Positions 8,392 through 17,887 are shown, counted from the stretch's first letter. The stretch is DNA of 36,713 nt from Candidatus Sericytochromatia bacterium (GCA_026004035.1 BPII01000026.1:1-36713), one strand, 5' to 3'. Notes: generated by a model from the letters alone, not told the origin. Made by a program: numbers and translations.

Positions 8392-9987
8392 TTAGAATTT
8401 ATGCATTAGATAACTTCTTAATGTGTATAAATCTTTATCAGCATCTGTTTTACCAACCAATTTATTAGATAATTGTCCAGTTAATAATAAAGTTGTACTA
8501 GGTGCTAATTGAACTCCTAATTGTGCTTCATAAGCTAATATATTTGTTCCTCCTAATTGATCTTCATTGAAAGCTGAAAATACTGATTCAGTACCTACTG
8601 ATTTGTATAAAGCAGCTAACATAAAGTTACCTGCTTCTTCTAATTTACCTAATTTAAGTCCAGCTACAAAACCCAAGTTTTGAGATTTAGCTTGGTCTGA
8701 TAATGATTTATCAGCATCAGCTGTTGAACCAGCACCTGCACCTAAATTGTAAGAAATATCACCATGTAATGTTACAGGAAAATATGCTTTAGGAAATAGT
8801 TTTAATGCTAAAGAGCCTGTAGCTAGGTCAAACTTAGAAACAAAACCTTTTCCATCAGTTCTTAATAAATTAGTTCTAGGATTAAAACTTAGTGTTCTTC
8901 CAACTAAATTATTAGGATTTGTTAATGTATGATAATTTGCATTTAACATAAAACCAACTGTATCATTACCCAAATGTAAGCCAGCACCCCCTGAAGCCAT
9001 ACCTGCTGTTCCTGTTTCGTCAGATTTGAATAAAGCTACTTTACCACTTCTTGGATTTGTAGCTAGATTAACTCCATTTATTCCAAAAACATCATAACCA
9101 CCCATTAAACATAAATGATTATCCATATCTCCAAATCTTAATTTTAAATAAGCACCATCTAAAGTTAAATCATCATCCCATACTAATTCCGTAGTTCCAC
9201 GATAAGGATTTTTATGTCTTCCTAATGTTAGGTCAAAAGCACCATCCCAAGGTCTTAAAGCAACATATAACATATCAAGATTTAATCCTAATCTTTGATT
9301 AGAATTACCTAATGAAACAAATTGGTTGGTTATATCACCAGCATTAGATGTTGTTAATCTTGTTCCAAATGTAAAACCACCATTCATATCACCTTTTACA
9401 GCTAATCTTAGTCTTGCTTGTGGCACAGATGTTAGGAAATTATCTGATGTTAAGCCTAATTGATTTGTTAATCCTTCATATCTTACAGAAGCATCTCCCA
9501 TTAATTTAACTTTTGGTAACATATTTTTTACTGATTCAACACTGTCTCTTACTTCATCAATATCTTGTTGCATATCTTGATGATCTTTATTTAATTTTTT
9601 TAATTCACTCCTAATGTCTTCTAATTCATTAGCAAATTCTTTTTTTAACTTATCTAAAGTTGCTTTTCCAACTAACCCACTTTTACTTTTTGCTGCTACT
9701 TCATCAAACTTTTTAACTAATTGATATATCATAGCTGCTGCTTCATATCTTGTTATATTTTTATTACCTCTAAAAGTTCCATCAGGAAATCCACCTAATA
9801 TCTGATATTCTTGAGCTAATTCTTTAATTGCTTTGTATGCCCAATGACTTGTGCTTACATCAGAAAACATAACTTCTGATTCATCTTCAACAGCTATTTT
9901 ATCAATTTCTTTTGCATTAGCACTAAAAGCTAACTGAGAAATTGACATGCTAGCAAGAGCAATACTAAAAATAACTTTTTTTTTCAT
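8392..9987 (-). CDS. Outer-membrane porin with SLH domain (cyanobacterial OprB-like type)
   Basis: This is a 531-residue secreted porin. Residues 1-25 are a classic signal peptide (basic MKKK, hydrophobic core, AFSANA cleavage). Residues about 40-100 form one SLH domain (FSDVSTSHWAYKAIKELAQ ... GFPDGTFRGNKNITRYEAAAMI), which binds cell-wall-linked polymer and ties the outer membrane to peptidoglycan. Residues about 110-160 are a coiled coil (LKKEFANELEDIRSELKKL). The rest is an alternating beta-barrel ending in Phe (RSYLMHKF), the outer-membrane insertion signal. This SLH-coil-barrel order is typical of cyanobacterial and Melainabacterial porins, allowing passage of small solutes or ions; substrate unknown. 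Ribosome site GGAG sits 8 bases before the ATG. It has its own terminator and a palindromic element upstream. Confidence 0.93.
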   Translation of the reverse strand: MKKKVIFSIALASMSISQLAFSANAKEIDKIAVEDESEVMFSDVSTSHWAYKAIKELAQEYQILGGFPDGTFRGNKNITRYEAAAMIYQLVKKFDEVAAKSKSGLVGKATLDKLKKEFANELEDIRSELKKLNKDHQDMQQDIDEVRDSVESVKNMLPKVKLMGDASVRYEGLTNQLGLTSDNFLTSVPQARLRLAVKGDMNGGFTFGTRLTTSNAGDITNQFVSLGNSNQRLGLNLDMLYVALRPWDGAFDLTLGRHKNPYRGTTELVWDDDLTLDGAYLKLRFGDMDNHLCLMGGYDVFGINGVNLATNPRSGKVALFKSDETGTAGMASGGAGLHLGNDTVGFMLNANYHTLTNPNNLVGRTLSFNPRTNLLRTDGKGFVSKFDLATGSLALKLFPKAYFPVTLHGDISYNLGAGAGSTADADKSLSDQAKSQNLGFVAGLKLGKLEEAGNFMLAALYKSVGTESVFSAFNEDQLGGTNILAYEAQLGVQLAPSTTLLLTGQLSNKLVGKTDADKDLYTLRSYLMHKF

Positions 9988-10025
9988 AATTTTGTCTCCA
10001 TTCTGTTATAATAATAACAACTTAA

Positions 10026-10044
10026 TATTTTGTAATACAAAATA
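10026..10044. promoter_or_regulatory. Perfect 19-bp palindrome, candidate operator
   Basis: TATTTTGTAATACAAAATA is a perfect 9-1-9 inverted repeat in the intergenic space between the porin (start 9987, minus) and the DegT-family gene (start 10125, plus). It lies 39 bases upstream of the porin start codon, about where the -35 region of a porin promoter would be. The symmetry and length fit a dimeric repressor or activator such as a Fur, MarR or TetR-like protein; I cannot name the regulator. Confidence 0.55.
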
Positions 10045-10124
10045 ATTACAAAAAACTATATCACTATATATTAAAATATAGTTTATTAAAATTGCAACTA
10101 TATTTTTATTAAATATATTTAAAA

Positions 10125-11310
10125 ATGAAATACAAATATGTGATTAATAGCACTCATAAAATAAAAAATTTTATTCCTTTTAATTTATATAGTATAGATG
10201 AATGCGAGAAAAAAATCTATTTTAGAGACTTTAGATTCAAATTGGATAACTACAGGACCAAAAGTAAAGAAATTTGAAGAACTTTTTTCTAATTATATAG
10301 GTTGTAAGCATTCAATAGCTCTAAATTCTTGCACAGCTGCACTACATTTATCTTTATTGGTTAATAATATATCCAAAGATGATGAAGTTATAATCCCAAT
10401 CATGACATTTGCAGCTACCGCAAATGTTGTTATACATTGTAATGCTAAACCTGTATTTTGTGATATAAATCCAGAAACATTAAATATAGATGTAAATAAA
10501 ATTGAAAAATTAATAACAAAAAAAACTAAAGCTATAATACCAGTTCATATTGCAGGACAACCTTGTGAGATGGATACTATAAATTATTTAGCTAATAAAT
10601 ATAATTTAAAAATTATAGAAGATGCTGCTCATGCAACAGAAGCTTATTATAAAGGTAAAAAAATAGGTTTTGAAAATATTTCTTGTTTTAGTTTTTATGC
10701 TACAAAGAATATAACTACAGCCGAGGGAGGAATGCTTACAACTAATAATGACTTAATAGCTGAAAAAGTCAGAATACTAAGTCTTCATGGGATGAGTAAA
10801 GATGCATGGAAGAGATATTCAAATGAAGGTTATAAACATTACGATATAATTTATCCTGGATTTAAATATAATATGACCGATATTCAAGCAAGTTTAGGTA
10901 TATGTCAGTTAGAAAAGATTAATAATTTCTTAAAAAGAAGAAATGAAATCAAAAAATTATATGATAATTTATTATCTGAAGTAGAAGAAATCTCTGTTAT
11001 AAAAGAAATAGATAATATAGTTCATGCTAGACATTTATATATAATAAAACTATCTGAAAATATTGATAGAGATAAGTTTATGAATCAATTAATAAATCAA
11101 AATATAGGTGTATCAGTTCATTTTTTGCCACTACATTTTCATTCTTATTACAAAAAAACATTTAACTTAAAAAATGAAGACTTTCCTAATGCTACAAATG
11201 TTGGAAATAGAATATTATCATTACCTTTTTATCCCAAATTAAAAGATGATGAAGTTATTTATATAACTGATAAAATTAAAGAAATTATAAACAATAGCTA
11301 TATTTCATGA
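10125..11310 (+). CDS. DegT/DnrJ/EryC1/StrS family sugar aminotransferase (one +1 frameshift near the start)
   Basis: This is a PLP-dependent aminotransferase that typically aminates keto-sugar nucleotides for surface polysaccharides (ArnB, PseC relatives). The clear body holds NWITTGPKVKKFE, LNSCTAALHLSL, PIMTFAATANVV, EDAAHATEAYYKGKKIG and the PLP lysine in SFYATKNITTAEGGMLTTN. The clean frame begins at an ATG at 10198, too far in for the family. In the neighbouring frame an ATG at 10125 reads into IPFNLYSIDECEKK, the missing N-terminal strand; the two join if the seven-A run 10209-10215 loses one base, giving KKSILETLDSNWITTGPK and about 394 residues. The sugar substrate is unknown and no other glycan genes are adjacent. 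The 3' end overlaps the convergent unknown gene by 13 bases. Confidence 0.88.
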
Positions 11311-12191
11311 GATTTTTTTACAATCCACGTTGCAAAAGCTTCAGAAAATTTATATTTTTTTCCTACAAAATTATCAGGATTATTATATATATAATCTATA
11401 AATCTATAAATATCTCTATCTTTTATATTTTTAAAAATATCACTTAAATTTTTATTAGCATAAATACCTTGAGTATTAGGTGGTATATCTCTAACAAATC
11501 TTTCACAATATCTAACATCTTTTATTACATTTGATAAGAATATTTTTTCATAATTTGGTGAATTTATATCAACTCCTTTAACTAAACTTTTATTTTGATA
11601 GTCAAGAAATTCTATATTTTTTTTTACTAAATCAGAGTATTTTATAAGAACTTTTTTTGTTTTTCTTTTTCTAAAAATAAAAAATAATAATAAATCTTTT
11701 GTTTTATCAACAAATGTTTCTATTTTATTAACAGTATAGTTAATTATTTTTTGACTAGTTTTGTTAATTTTATTAATTGTTTTTTGTTTTACTTCATTTA
11801 TTTCTTCTTTTGCTTCTTCCACTACTTCTTCAACTTTTTTAATTTCTTTTTTTATTGTTTCTTTTAATTGTGTATTAATAATTTCTCTTTCTTTTTCTAG
11901 TTTTTCTTTTAATTCAGCTGTAGAATTTTTTCTGATATTTAAAACGGTAACTTTAGGTTTTGATATTTTTTCTTCAATTATAGGCTCATCTTTATTTTCT
12001 TCTACTTCTGTATTGTTTAAAACTTTACTATTATTTGGATTTTCATTTTTCTCTATTTCTTCTAAATAACTTGATGAATTGTTGCTTAAATTTGGTGATA
12101 TATTATTACTATTACTAATAATATTATTTTGTTGGTTTATAGAAGATTTTCTGTCTCTTAAACTTCTTGGTGGTCTTGGTAAATTATCCAT
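11298..12191 (-). CDS. Unknown protein with long coiled coil
   Basis: I do not recognise this 297-residue protein. Residues 1-75 are polar and rich in Asn, Ser and Pro, probably disordered. Residues about 90-155 are a highly charged Glu/Lys helix (KEKLEKEREIINTQLKETI, then KKVEEVVEEAKEEI), likely a coiled coil. A short hydrophobic patch (DLLLFFIFRKRKTKK, about 168-182) could be a membrane-associated segment followed by a basic stop-transfer. The C-terminal 110 residues look globular and end SEAFATWIVKKSHEI. The gene starts inside the stop codon of the gene upstream (TAATG, one base shared), which implies translational coupling and a shared role. Its 3' end overlaps the DegT gene. Lineage-specific; no function assigned. 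Confidence 0.7.
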   Translation of the reverse strand: MDNLPRPPRSLRDRKSSINQQNNIISNSNNISPNLSNNSSSYLEEIEKNENPNNSKVLNNTEVEENKDEPIIEEKISKPKVTVLNIRKNSTAELKEKLEKEREIINTQLKETIKKEIKKVEEVVEEAKEEINEVKQKTINKINKTSQKIINYTVNKIETFVDKTKDLLLFFIFRKRKTKKVLIKYSDLVKKNIEFLDYQNKSLVKGVDINSPNYEKIFLSNVIKDVRYCERFVRDIPPNTQGIYANKNLSDIFKNIKDRDIYRFIDYIYNNPDNFVGKKYKFSEAFATWIVKKSHEI

Positions 12192-12595
12192 TATCCTTGA
12201 TATGAGCTCCTTTCTCCCATTTTTCTTGGAACTATGTATTTATTATATGCTAAGTTAATAACACTTAAAAAATTAACATTAACTAAACCAGCTTCTAAAA
12301 GATTAAATTGCTCAGGTATAAGATTAGGAGTTATTTCTAAAGCTTGAACAATTCTATCATATTGTTTTGGAAAATTTATTATTTTTATCTCCCATAATTT
12401 ATTTTCATTATCTACAAATGTTATAAAATCTTTACCAAGTGTTTTATGAACGTCATCATTCCAATAATTTTTTTCAAATGTTTCACCTCTAACAAAGTTT
12501 CTATGTTTAAAAATAAATGATATTGGTGTAAAATTTAATAAAGATTGAGTTCTTATATTAAAAATAACTTTATCAATTGTAAGTACAGATGTCAT
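12191..12595 (-). CDS. Unknown small protein coupled to the coiled-coil gene
   Basis: This 134-residue protein is not recognised. It looks like a compact mixed alpha/beta fold, with segments such as FIFKHRNFVRGETFEKNYW and DFITFVDNENKLWEIKIINF; there is no signal peptide and no membrane helix. The gene has a good ribosome site (GGAG, 9 bases before the ATG) and its TAA overlaps the ATG of the downstream coiled-coil gene by one base. The pair therefore forms a two-gene unit. The 90-base gap upstream separates it from the lipoprotein gene. Real coding is supported by the ribosome site, the coupling and the ordinary composition; function is open. Confidence 0.7.
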   Translation of the reverse strand: MTSVLTIDKVIFNIRTQSLLNFTPISFIFKHRNFVRGETFEKNYWNDDVHKTLGKDFITFVDNENKLWEIKIINFPKQYDRIVQALEITPNLIPEQFNLLEAGLVNVNFLSVINLAYNKYIVPRKMGERSSYQG

Positions 12596-12683
12596 TTATT
12601 AAGCTCCTTTGCATAAAAATTTTTATCTCTAATTTTATTTTATAATCTAAAATATAATTTTTTAAGTATAAAAAATTAATTTT

Positions 12684-13004
12684 TTAGTAAATTTCTTCTT
12701 TAGGTTTTTCTACATCTTTTATTATTGTATAACCTAGTACATCTATTCTATCACCTACTTTACATATAGTTTCAGAATTTGATTTCTTAGCTCGCATTTT
12801 GACTTTTAGACCTTTTCTAAAAAGTAATTCATCATCTGTTACTAGTTCATAATAATAATTATTTCGACTATCTACAATATACCAACAATTAAAGCCAACA
12901 TAATTAATAGAATTAACAGTTCCAATTATTTCAAATTCTCCACTACCAGAACAGGATATCAAAGAAAACAAAAAACTAGATAATATAATTTTCTTTAAAG
13001 ACAT
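12684..13004 (-). CDS. Small putative lipoprotein
   Basis: This protein of about 106 residues starts MSLKKIILSSFLFSLISC. The basic start, short hydrophobic core and lipobox Leu15-Ile16-Ser17-Cys18 mark a type II (lipoprotein) signal peptide, so the mature protein would be lipid-anchored at Cys18 in the envelope. The mature part (EFEIIGTVNSINYVGFNCW ... GDRIDVLGYTIIKD) is beta-rich and resembles a small OB-like barrel, but I cannot assign a family. I chose the ATG at 13004 over a TTG five codons upstream because it gives the standard signal-peptide start. It lies 87 bases downstream of the PIN-PhoH gene on the same strand. Confidence 0.72.
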   Translation of the reverse strand: MSLKKIILSSFLFSLISCSGSGEFEIIGTVNSINYVGFNCWYIVDSRNNYYYELVTDDELLFRKGLKVKMRAKKSNSETICKVGDRIDVLGYTIIKDVEKPKEEIY

Positions 13005-13091
13005 ATTAATTCTATACAAAAAGATAAATCAGTATTATATAATGAAAAATAACTAATTTTCATATGAATAATTTATAAAATTTAAAAATTA

Positions 13092-14462
13092 TTACAAATT
13101 AGAATCAGCAAAAGCTGCAATTCTTCCTCTAACAACTTTTGTCATTGTTATTCCTCCAACCAAATCATTATATTTAGCATGTTTTAACATTATAGCTAAA
13201 GCATTATTATATTTAGAAAGGTGTGGATGATCTATTTGATTTAAATCACCTATTATAACTACTTTACTACCCTCTACAACTCTTGTAAGCATAAGTTTAT
13301 TCACAGATGCAGATGAATTTTGCCATTCATCAAATATTAAATAACCATTTAAATTTGTTCCTCTCATTTGATTTATATTTATAACTTGTATATTGTAATC
13401 TTCCATAAACTCTTTTATATTCTTTACTGGAATATTTTTTTTATCTTTAATTGCCTCTTCTTGTTCTATTTCAAGATATGCACCTATTGAATCATATAAA
13501 GGATAACTAAATACATTTAGTTTTGCTGTCTCGTCACCTTTTAAGAATCCTAATTGAGCTTCAGGATCACCAGCTGTAACAGTATTACGGCAATATTTTA
13601 TTCCAAAATTTGGTTTATTTAAATTTTGAGAGTATTTAACAGCTCCTTGTAGAGATAGTAAATTTTTACCACTTCCAGTTACACCTGCACAAACGACTAT
13701 TGGTAAATCTTTATCTAAAAGCATATTTAAAAAAAGTATTTGTTCCTTATTTCTTGGCTTAACAGGTAATTTTCTTAATTTTTTTTCATCTATTATATGG
13801 AATTTATTATCTTGTTTATAGAAAGCTAATATACTATGTCCTGTATCTTCACATATAAACTCTACGTTAGTGTAAAAAGAAAAGCTTTTTCCAAAATCAT
13901 CAGGACACATATCTTCTAAATAATCTATTTGTTTAGATGATATATATATTGTCTCAATAAAGTTTATTTTCTCCACTTGTTCATATCTAGTAACTTTTAA
14001 AGGTTCCGAAGGTATTTTCATTGACCTTGCTCTTATTCTCATTGCAATATCATTTGAAATCATTACAGAATCTTCAAAATGCTTTGCTATTTCTAATATT
14101 TTTCTGTCATTTATAATATTGTGATTCTCATTGTGAAAAGAAACAGAGTATTTATCTTTTGAAACAAGCTCTAATATACAATCATTTATCTTTACAACAA
14201 CTACAGATAGTTTGTTATTAGAAGGTAAATCTATATCATATTCTTTTATAGTTATAGATTCATCTAATATTCTATTAAACTCTCTAGCTTGAAAATTTAC
14301 ATCATCCCACCCTTTTTTTTTACTATCTATTTCATCAAGAGTAGTTTCAGGAATAATTACTCTATTTTTTCCATTTTGGGATAAAACAAATAAGCTATTT
14401 ACATCATCTAATATAACTGATGTATCAACAACAAACGTTTTTTCGTATATTGTTTCTTGCAT
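13092..14462 (-). CDS. PIN-PhoH family ATPase/RNase (YlaK-like)
   Basis: This 456-residue protein joins an N-terminal PIN domain (about 8-145) to a C-terminal PhoH ATPase (about 235-450). PIN acidic residues are visible in VVDTSVILDD, IPETTLDEID and MISNDIAMRI; PIN domains are Mg-dependent RNases. The PhoH part has a Walker A-like loop AGVTGSGKNLLSL (Lys266), the Walker B-like GYLIFDEWQNSS (Asp378, Glu379) and VVIIGDLNQIDHP. PhoH-PIN proteins are described as RNA-unwinding ribonucleases related to toxin-antitoxin systems. Two positions are unusual: Asn267 replaces the Thr/Ser that normally follows Lys in Walker A, and Trp380 replaces Ala in the DEAQN box. An AAAGGA ribosome site precedes the ATG, inside the 10-base gap to the gene upstream, so they are co-transcribed. 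Confidence 0.9.
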   Translation of the reverse strand: MQETIYEKTFVVDTSVILDDVNSLFVLSQNGKNRVIIPETTLDEIDSKKKGWDDVNFQAREFNRILDESITIKEYDIDLPSNNKLSVVVVKINDCILELVSKDKYSVSFHNENHNIINDRKILEIAKHFEDSVMISNDIAMRIRARSMKIPSEPLKVTRYEQVEKINFIETIYISSKQIDYLEDMCPDDFGKSFSFYTNVEFICEDTGHSILAFYKQDNKFHIIDEKKLRKLPVKPRNKEQILFLNMLLDKDLPIVVCAGVTGSGKNLLSLQGAVKYSQNLNKPNFGIKYCRNTVTAGDPEAQLGFLKGDETAKLNVFSYPLYDSIGAYLEIEQEEAIKDKKNIPVKNIKEFMEDYNIQVININQMRGTNLNGYLIFDEWQNSSASVNKLMLTRVVEGSKVVIIGDLNQIDHPHLSKYNNALAIMLKHAKYNDLVGGITMTKVVRGRIAAFADSNL

Positions 14463-14472
14463 TTTAATCCTT

Positions 14473-15732
14473 TCATAAACAAAGTTTTATTTTTTTTATA
14501 TTTATTTCTAAAATTTGTCTTGCTAGTTTATCAATATTATTTCTTTTTTCATGTAGTATTAAAAACCAAGATAAGTAGGAAGATACAACAAGTTCTAATT
14601 TTAAAAGAAACTCAATAGATACATTTATATTCTTCTTCAAAAAACTTACTACATACTCTAATTCATCAATATAGTCAATTATTTCTGAAATAATATCTTC
14701 TTCTGAAAGATTATTGTATAATTCCAGATTTTTAATAAGTATTCCTATAAGCTTAGAATTATCTCTTATATTAACTTTTATTTTATGCAAACTGATTATT
14801 TTAGGTTCTCTTTCCTCTTCAAAATCATTATATTCGTCGTAATTAAAAAAATCATCTAAAAAATCTTCTTCATAAGAGTAATCAAATAATATTTCATTAT
14901 ATAATTCTTTAAAATTTAATATTAATTCAGAATTTTTACTTATATTAATATTATTAAGTATATTTTCAAATATTATTAATTGTGAAATTATAACTGAATA
15001 AGCTTTTATCTTATTTATATCACTATATTTGTTTAAAATTTTTAAATAATTCATTCTACTTTTTATTCCTTCATAAAGGATATTCAATAAAACAGATTTT
15101 TCTAAAATACCAATTAATTTATTAAGTAAAACTTCACAAGGTCTTACAAATTTATCTTTTTTATCATAATTAGTAATTTCATTACAAAAATAGCCTATTT
15201 CTTCGTAGAATTTTTCTATTTTTTCTATTTCTTCATTTTTAAATGAAACCTTGTAAATAGCTTGTTCTTTAGAAAAGATTTGAATAGTCTTGTAAAGTTC
15301 TTGTTCTAAATAATAATTATCTAGACTATTTGATTTTATAATTTTTGAAAGTAATTCTTTTCTAAGATTATCAACTTCATAATAACCTTTTTCTATTGAA
15401 ATATTCAAATATTTGTAAGCATTATAATAATCTTTAAAGTAATTTAAAACTTTTGCTAAAAGAAAATAAGAAAAGCACTCTTCAGGATAGTTTTTTATAA
15501 TGTTTGATAATTTTAATTTTATATTTTTTAAAGAAACCTCCCTATTTTTAGACAAACTTTCATCTAATTCATTAGATATTTTTTCTAATTCTTCTTTTAT
15601 TTGATAATTGTCTTTTAATTTATTTATAAATTTAGATGAAGTATAAACTTTTACATTAGATGGATTTTCTAATTCTTTATTCTGATCATTTTTTTTTAAA
15701 AAATCATTTTTTTTAAAAGAAAAGTTAAACAT
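14473..15732 (-). CDS. Unknown 419-residue helical protein
   Basis: I do not recognise this protein. It is Lys/Glu/Asn-rich and almost wholly helical. A polar N-terminus (about 1-40) is followed by a helix with coiled-coil character (QIKEELEKISNELDESLSK), one TPR-like pair (CFSYFLLAKVLNYFKDYYNAYKY, about 96-120), and then long amphipathic helices with an acidic patch near 290-305 (DFLDDFFNYDEYNDFEEE type). No signal peptide or membrane helix is seen, so it is probably cytoplasmic. It ends 10 bases before the PIN-PhoH start, and a functional link to that protein is possible. It is the first gene of the minus-strand run and follows the adenylate cyclase gene by about 50 bases. Confidence 0.65.
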   Translation of the reverse strand: MFNFSFKKNDFLKKNDQNKELENPSNVKVYTSSKFINKLKDNYQIKEELEKISNELDESLSKNREVSLKNIKLKLSNIIKNYPEECFSYFLLAKVLNYFKDYYNAYKYLNISIEKGYYEVDNLRKELLSKIIKSNSLDNYYLEQELYKTIQIFSKEQAIYKVSFKNEEIEKIEKFYEEIGYFCNEITNYDKKDKFVRPCEVLLNKLIGILEKSVLLNILYEGIKSRMNYLKILNKYSDINKIKAYSVIISQLIIFENILNNINISKNSELILNFKELYNEILFDYSYEEDFLDDFFNYDEYNDFEEEREPKIISLHKIKVNIRDNSKLIGILIKNLELYNNLSEEDIISEIIDYIDELEYVVSFLKKNINVSIEFLLKLELVVSSYLSWFLILHEKRNNIDKLARQILEINIKKIKLCL

Positions 15733-15784
15733 ATTGTTATATTATCATATTTTTTAACTTAAAAAGATATTACATAAATTTTTA

Positions 15785-17887
15785 TTATTTTTCACTAAAA
15801 GTATAAACACAATTCCAATCACTACCAGGAGGATTTTTTATAAAATAATTACATCTATCTAAAAGTTTTTTTGATGCGATATCTTCAAAATTTTTATTTA
15901 TTTCAATTAGTACATTTAAAGCTCTTTCAAAATTTTTATCTTTGTAAAACCATAAAGCTTTTGTGTAATATTCTACTAATTTAACTTGTAAATCAGATGC
16001 TCTTTCTCTAATACATATTAATTCATATATAACTAAAGGAATATCTTTACCTTTTACACTTACTACATCTAGAGGGCGACACAAAAATTCATCTTTAACT
16101 TCTTTATACAAGGAATCACTTATTATTATGTTGGTTCCATAATATTTATTTAATCCCTCTAATCTTGATGTGAGATTAACAGAATCGCCTAATATAGTAT
16201 AATTTATTCTTTTGTTAGAACCTAAATTTCCGACTAAAACATTACCTATATGTAATCCTATTCTTGTTTTAAAATATGGTAATCCTTTTTGATACCATTT
16301 GTTTTGTAAATATTTTACTTTTTCTATGCATTCCAAAGCTGTTTTACATATTTTATAAGGATGATTTTCTACAATTTGCGGTGAATTCCAAAAAGCCATT
16401 ATTGCATCACCTATATATTTATCAATTGTTCCTTCATTTTTTATAATTATTTCACTTAGTTCTCCTAAATATTCACTCATCATATTAACTAAATCATTTA
16501 ATGATAATTTTTCTGATATTTTTGTAAAATCTTCTACATCGGAAAAAAAAATACTAACCTGAGCATTTTCAAATCCAATAACAGCTTCTTTATTATTTTT
16601 TATAAGTATCTTAACAAGTTCAGACGGAACATACTTTTCAAAAGATTTTAATCCTTTTTTCATTAAGTTTAAAGAGTTACTAATAATTTCTATTTCTTTC
16701 ATAAGAGTATTATATTTTTTATCATTTTCAAATTCTAAATTAGATATTTTATTCATTTCATTACTTATTTCTATCAAAGGTTTAGTTATTCTTGTAGAAA
16801 GATATATTGAAATAATTGTAGAAACAATTAAAGTTATTATTCCTAAATAAAAAGTATCTTCTATAGTTTCTTGTATTTCTGATGTAAAATCACTATTTGG
16901 AATAGCTATAACTATAAACCATTTCAGGTTATAAGAATAATTGAAATCTTTTATTAAGATATGATATTTTTCTTTGTTTATAAAAATATCACTTGATTTA
17001 TTTAGTAAATTTTCTATATTATTACTTTCTATAAAATTACCAATCTCTTTTATTAAAATATTTTTTGATTGACTTGGTTTTATTTGATATGCTCCATAAT
17101 CTTTTTTTAATTTCATAATAGGTTGTTCTCCTATTGAATTAGCTACCATTAAACCTGTTTTATCTTCAATAATAAAAGCTAATCCATTTTTACTAATCTT
17201 TCTACTTTCTAAAAATCTTCCTATTTGATTTAAATTAATATTTGATAATAAAACACCTTGTAGATTATTATTATCATCGTATATAGCTTTTGATATTCCT
17301 AAATATGATGTAATACCAGCTGTATTTGGATAAACGCCACTCCATGCTTTATCTTCTTTTGTATTAATTGCTGCTTTATACCAAGGTCTTTTTCTTGGAT
17401 CAAATGGAATACTATTAATTAATTCTAATTTATTACCTTTATCATCTGTTTTATAAGTTCCAAATATATAATTAGTTTCTTTTGTTGAAACTCTTAATGT
17501 TATCAAATCATCTCCAAATCTTTCTGCTCCTACATTTTCTTTATTCTCTTTTCCTATACCTATGTAAGCTATATTTTTATATAACTTACATTGATTCCAA
17601 AAAAGTTTTTCAAGTGATTTGTTATCATTTATGTTTAAAAGCTTTTGCTTTATTATATAATAGTTATTATCAATAATTTTTTCAGGTAAAGATAAATAAT
17701 ACGGTAAAGTTTGCTCTACTCTTGAAGCTACTTGTTCTAATATTTGATTAGAAAAGTCTTCTATTAAATCTATTCCATTTTTGTAAGAGATTAAACTTAC
17801 TAATCCAATACTTGTAAATATCGTTATTATAAAAATAGATATAAATATTAATCTTAATGATATTTGACCATATAATTTTTTCAACAT
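15785..17887 (-). CDS. Membrane class III adenylate cyclase with dCache sensor and HAMP
   Basis: This 700-residue receptor cyclase would make cAMP in response to an outside ligand. Order of parts: membrane helix (12-34), periplasmic dCache-type sensor (about 40-340, with FDPRKRPWYKAA typical of the fold), membrane helix (345-365), HAMP linker (366-417) and cyclase domain (about 440-620). Catalytic residues are all present: metal-binding Asp450 (FFSDVEDFT) and Asp494 (YIGDAIMAFW), adenine-selecting Lys490 and Asp568 (TILGDSVN), and transition-state Asn571 and Arg575 (NLTSRLEGLN). The Lys/Asp pair argues for ATP over GTP. The C-terminal 80 residues look like a short helical TPR-like tail, common in such cyclases. 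A CRP-like site exists elsewhere in the window. The ligand is unknown. Confidence 0.93.
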   Translation of the reverse strand: MLKKLYGQISLRLIFISIFIITIFTSIGLVSLISYKNGIDLIEDFSNQILEQVASRVEQTLPYYLSLPEKIIDNNYYIIKQKLLNINDNKSLEKLFWNQCKLYKNIAYIGIGKENKENVGAERFGDDLITLRVSTKETNYIFGTYKTDDKGNKLELINSIPFDPRKRPWYKAAINTKEDKAWSGVYPNTAGITSYLGISKAIYDDNNNLQGVLLSNINLNQIGRFLESRKISKNGLAFIIEDKTGLMVANSIGEQPIMKLKKDYGAYQIKPSQSKNILIKEIGNFIESNNIENLLNKSSDIFINKEKYHILIKDFNYSYNLKWFIVIAIPNSDFTSEIQETIEDTFYLGIITLIVSTIISIYLSTRITKPLIEISNEMNKISNLEFENDKKYNTLMKEIEIISNSLNLMKKGLKSFEKYVPSELVKILIKNNKEAVIGFENAQVSIFFSDVEDFTKISEKLSLNDLVNMMSEYLGELSEIIIKNEGTIDKYIGDAIMAFWNSPQIVENHPYKICKTALECIEKVKYLQNKWYQKGLPYFKTRIGLHIGNVLVGNLGSNKRINYTILGDSVNLTSRLEGLNKYYGTNIIISDSLYKEVKDEFLCRPLDVVSVKGKDIPLVIYELICIRERASDLQVKLVEYYTKALWFYKDKNFERALNVLIEINKNFEDIASKKLLDRCNYFIKNPPGSDWNCVYTFSEK

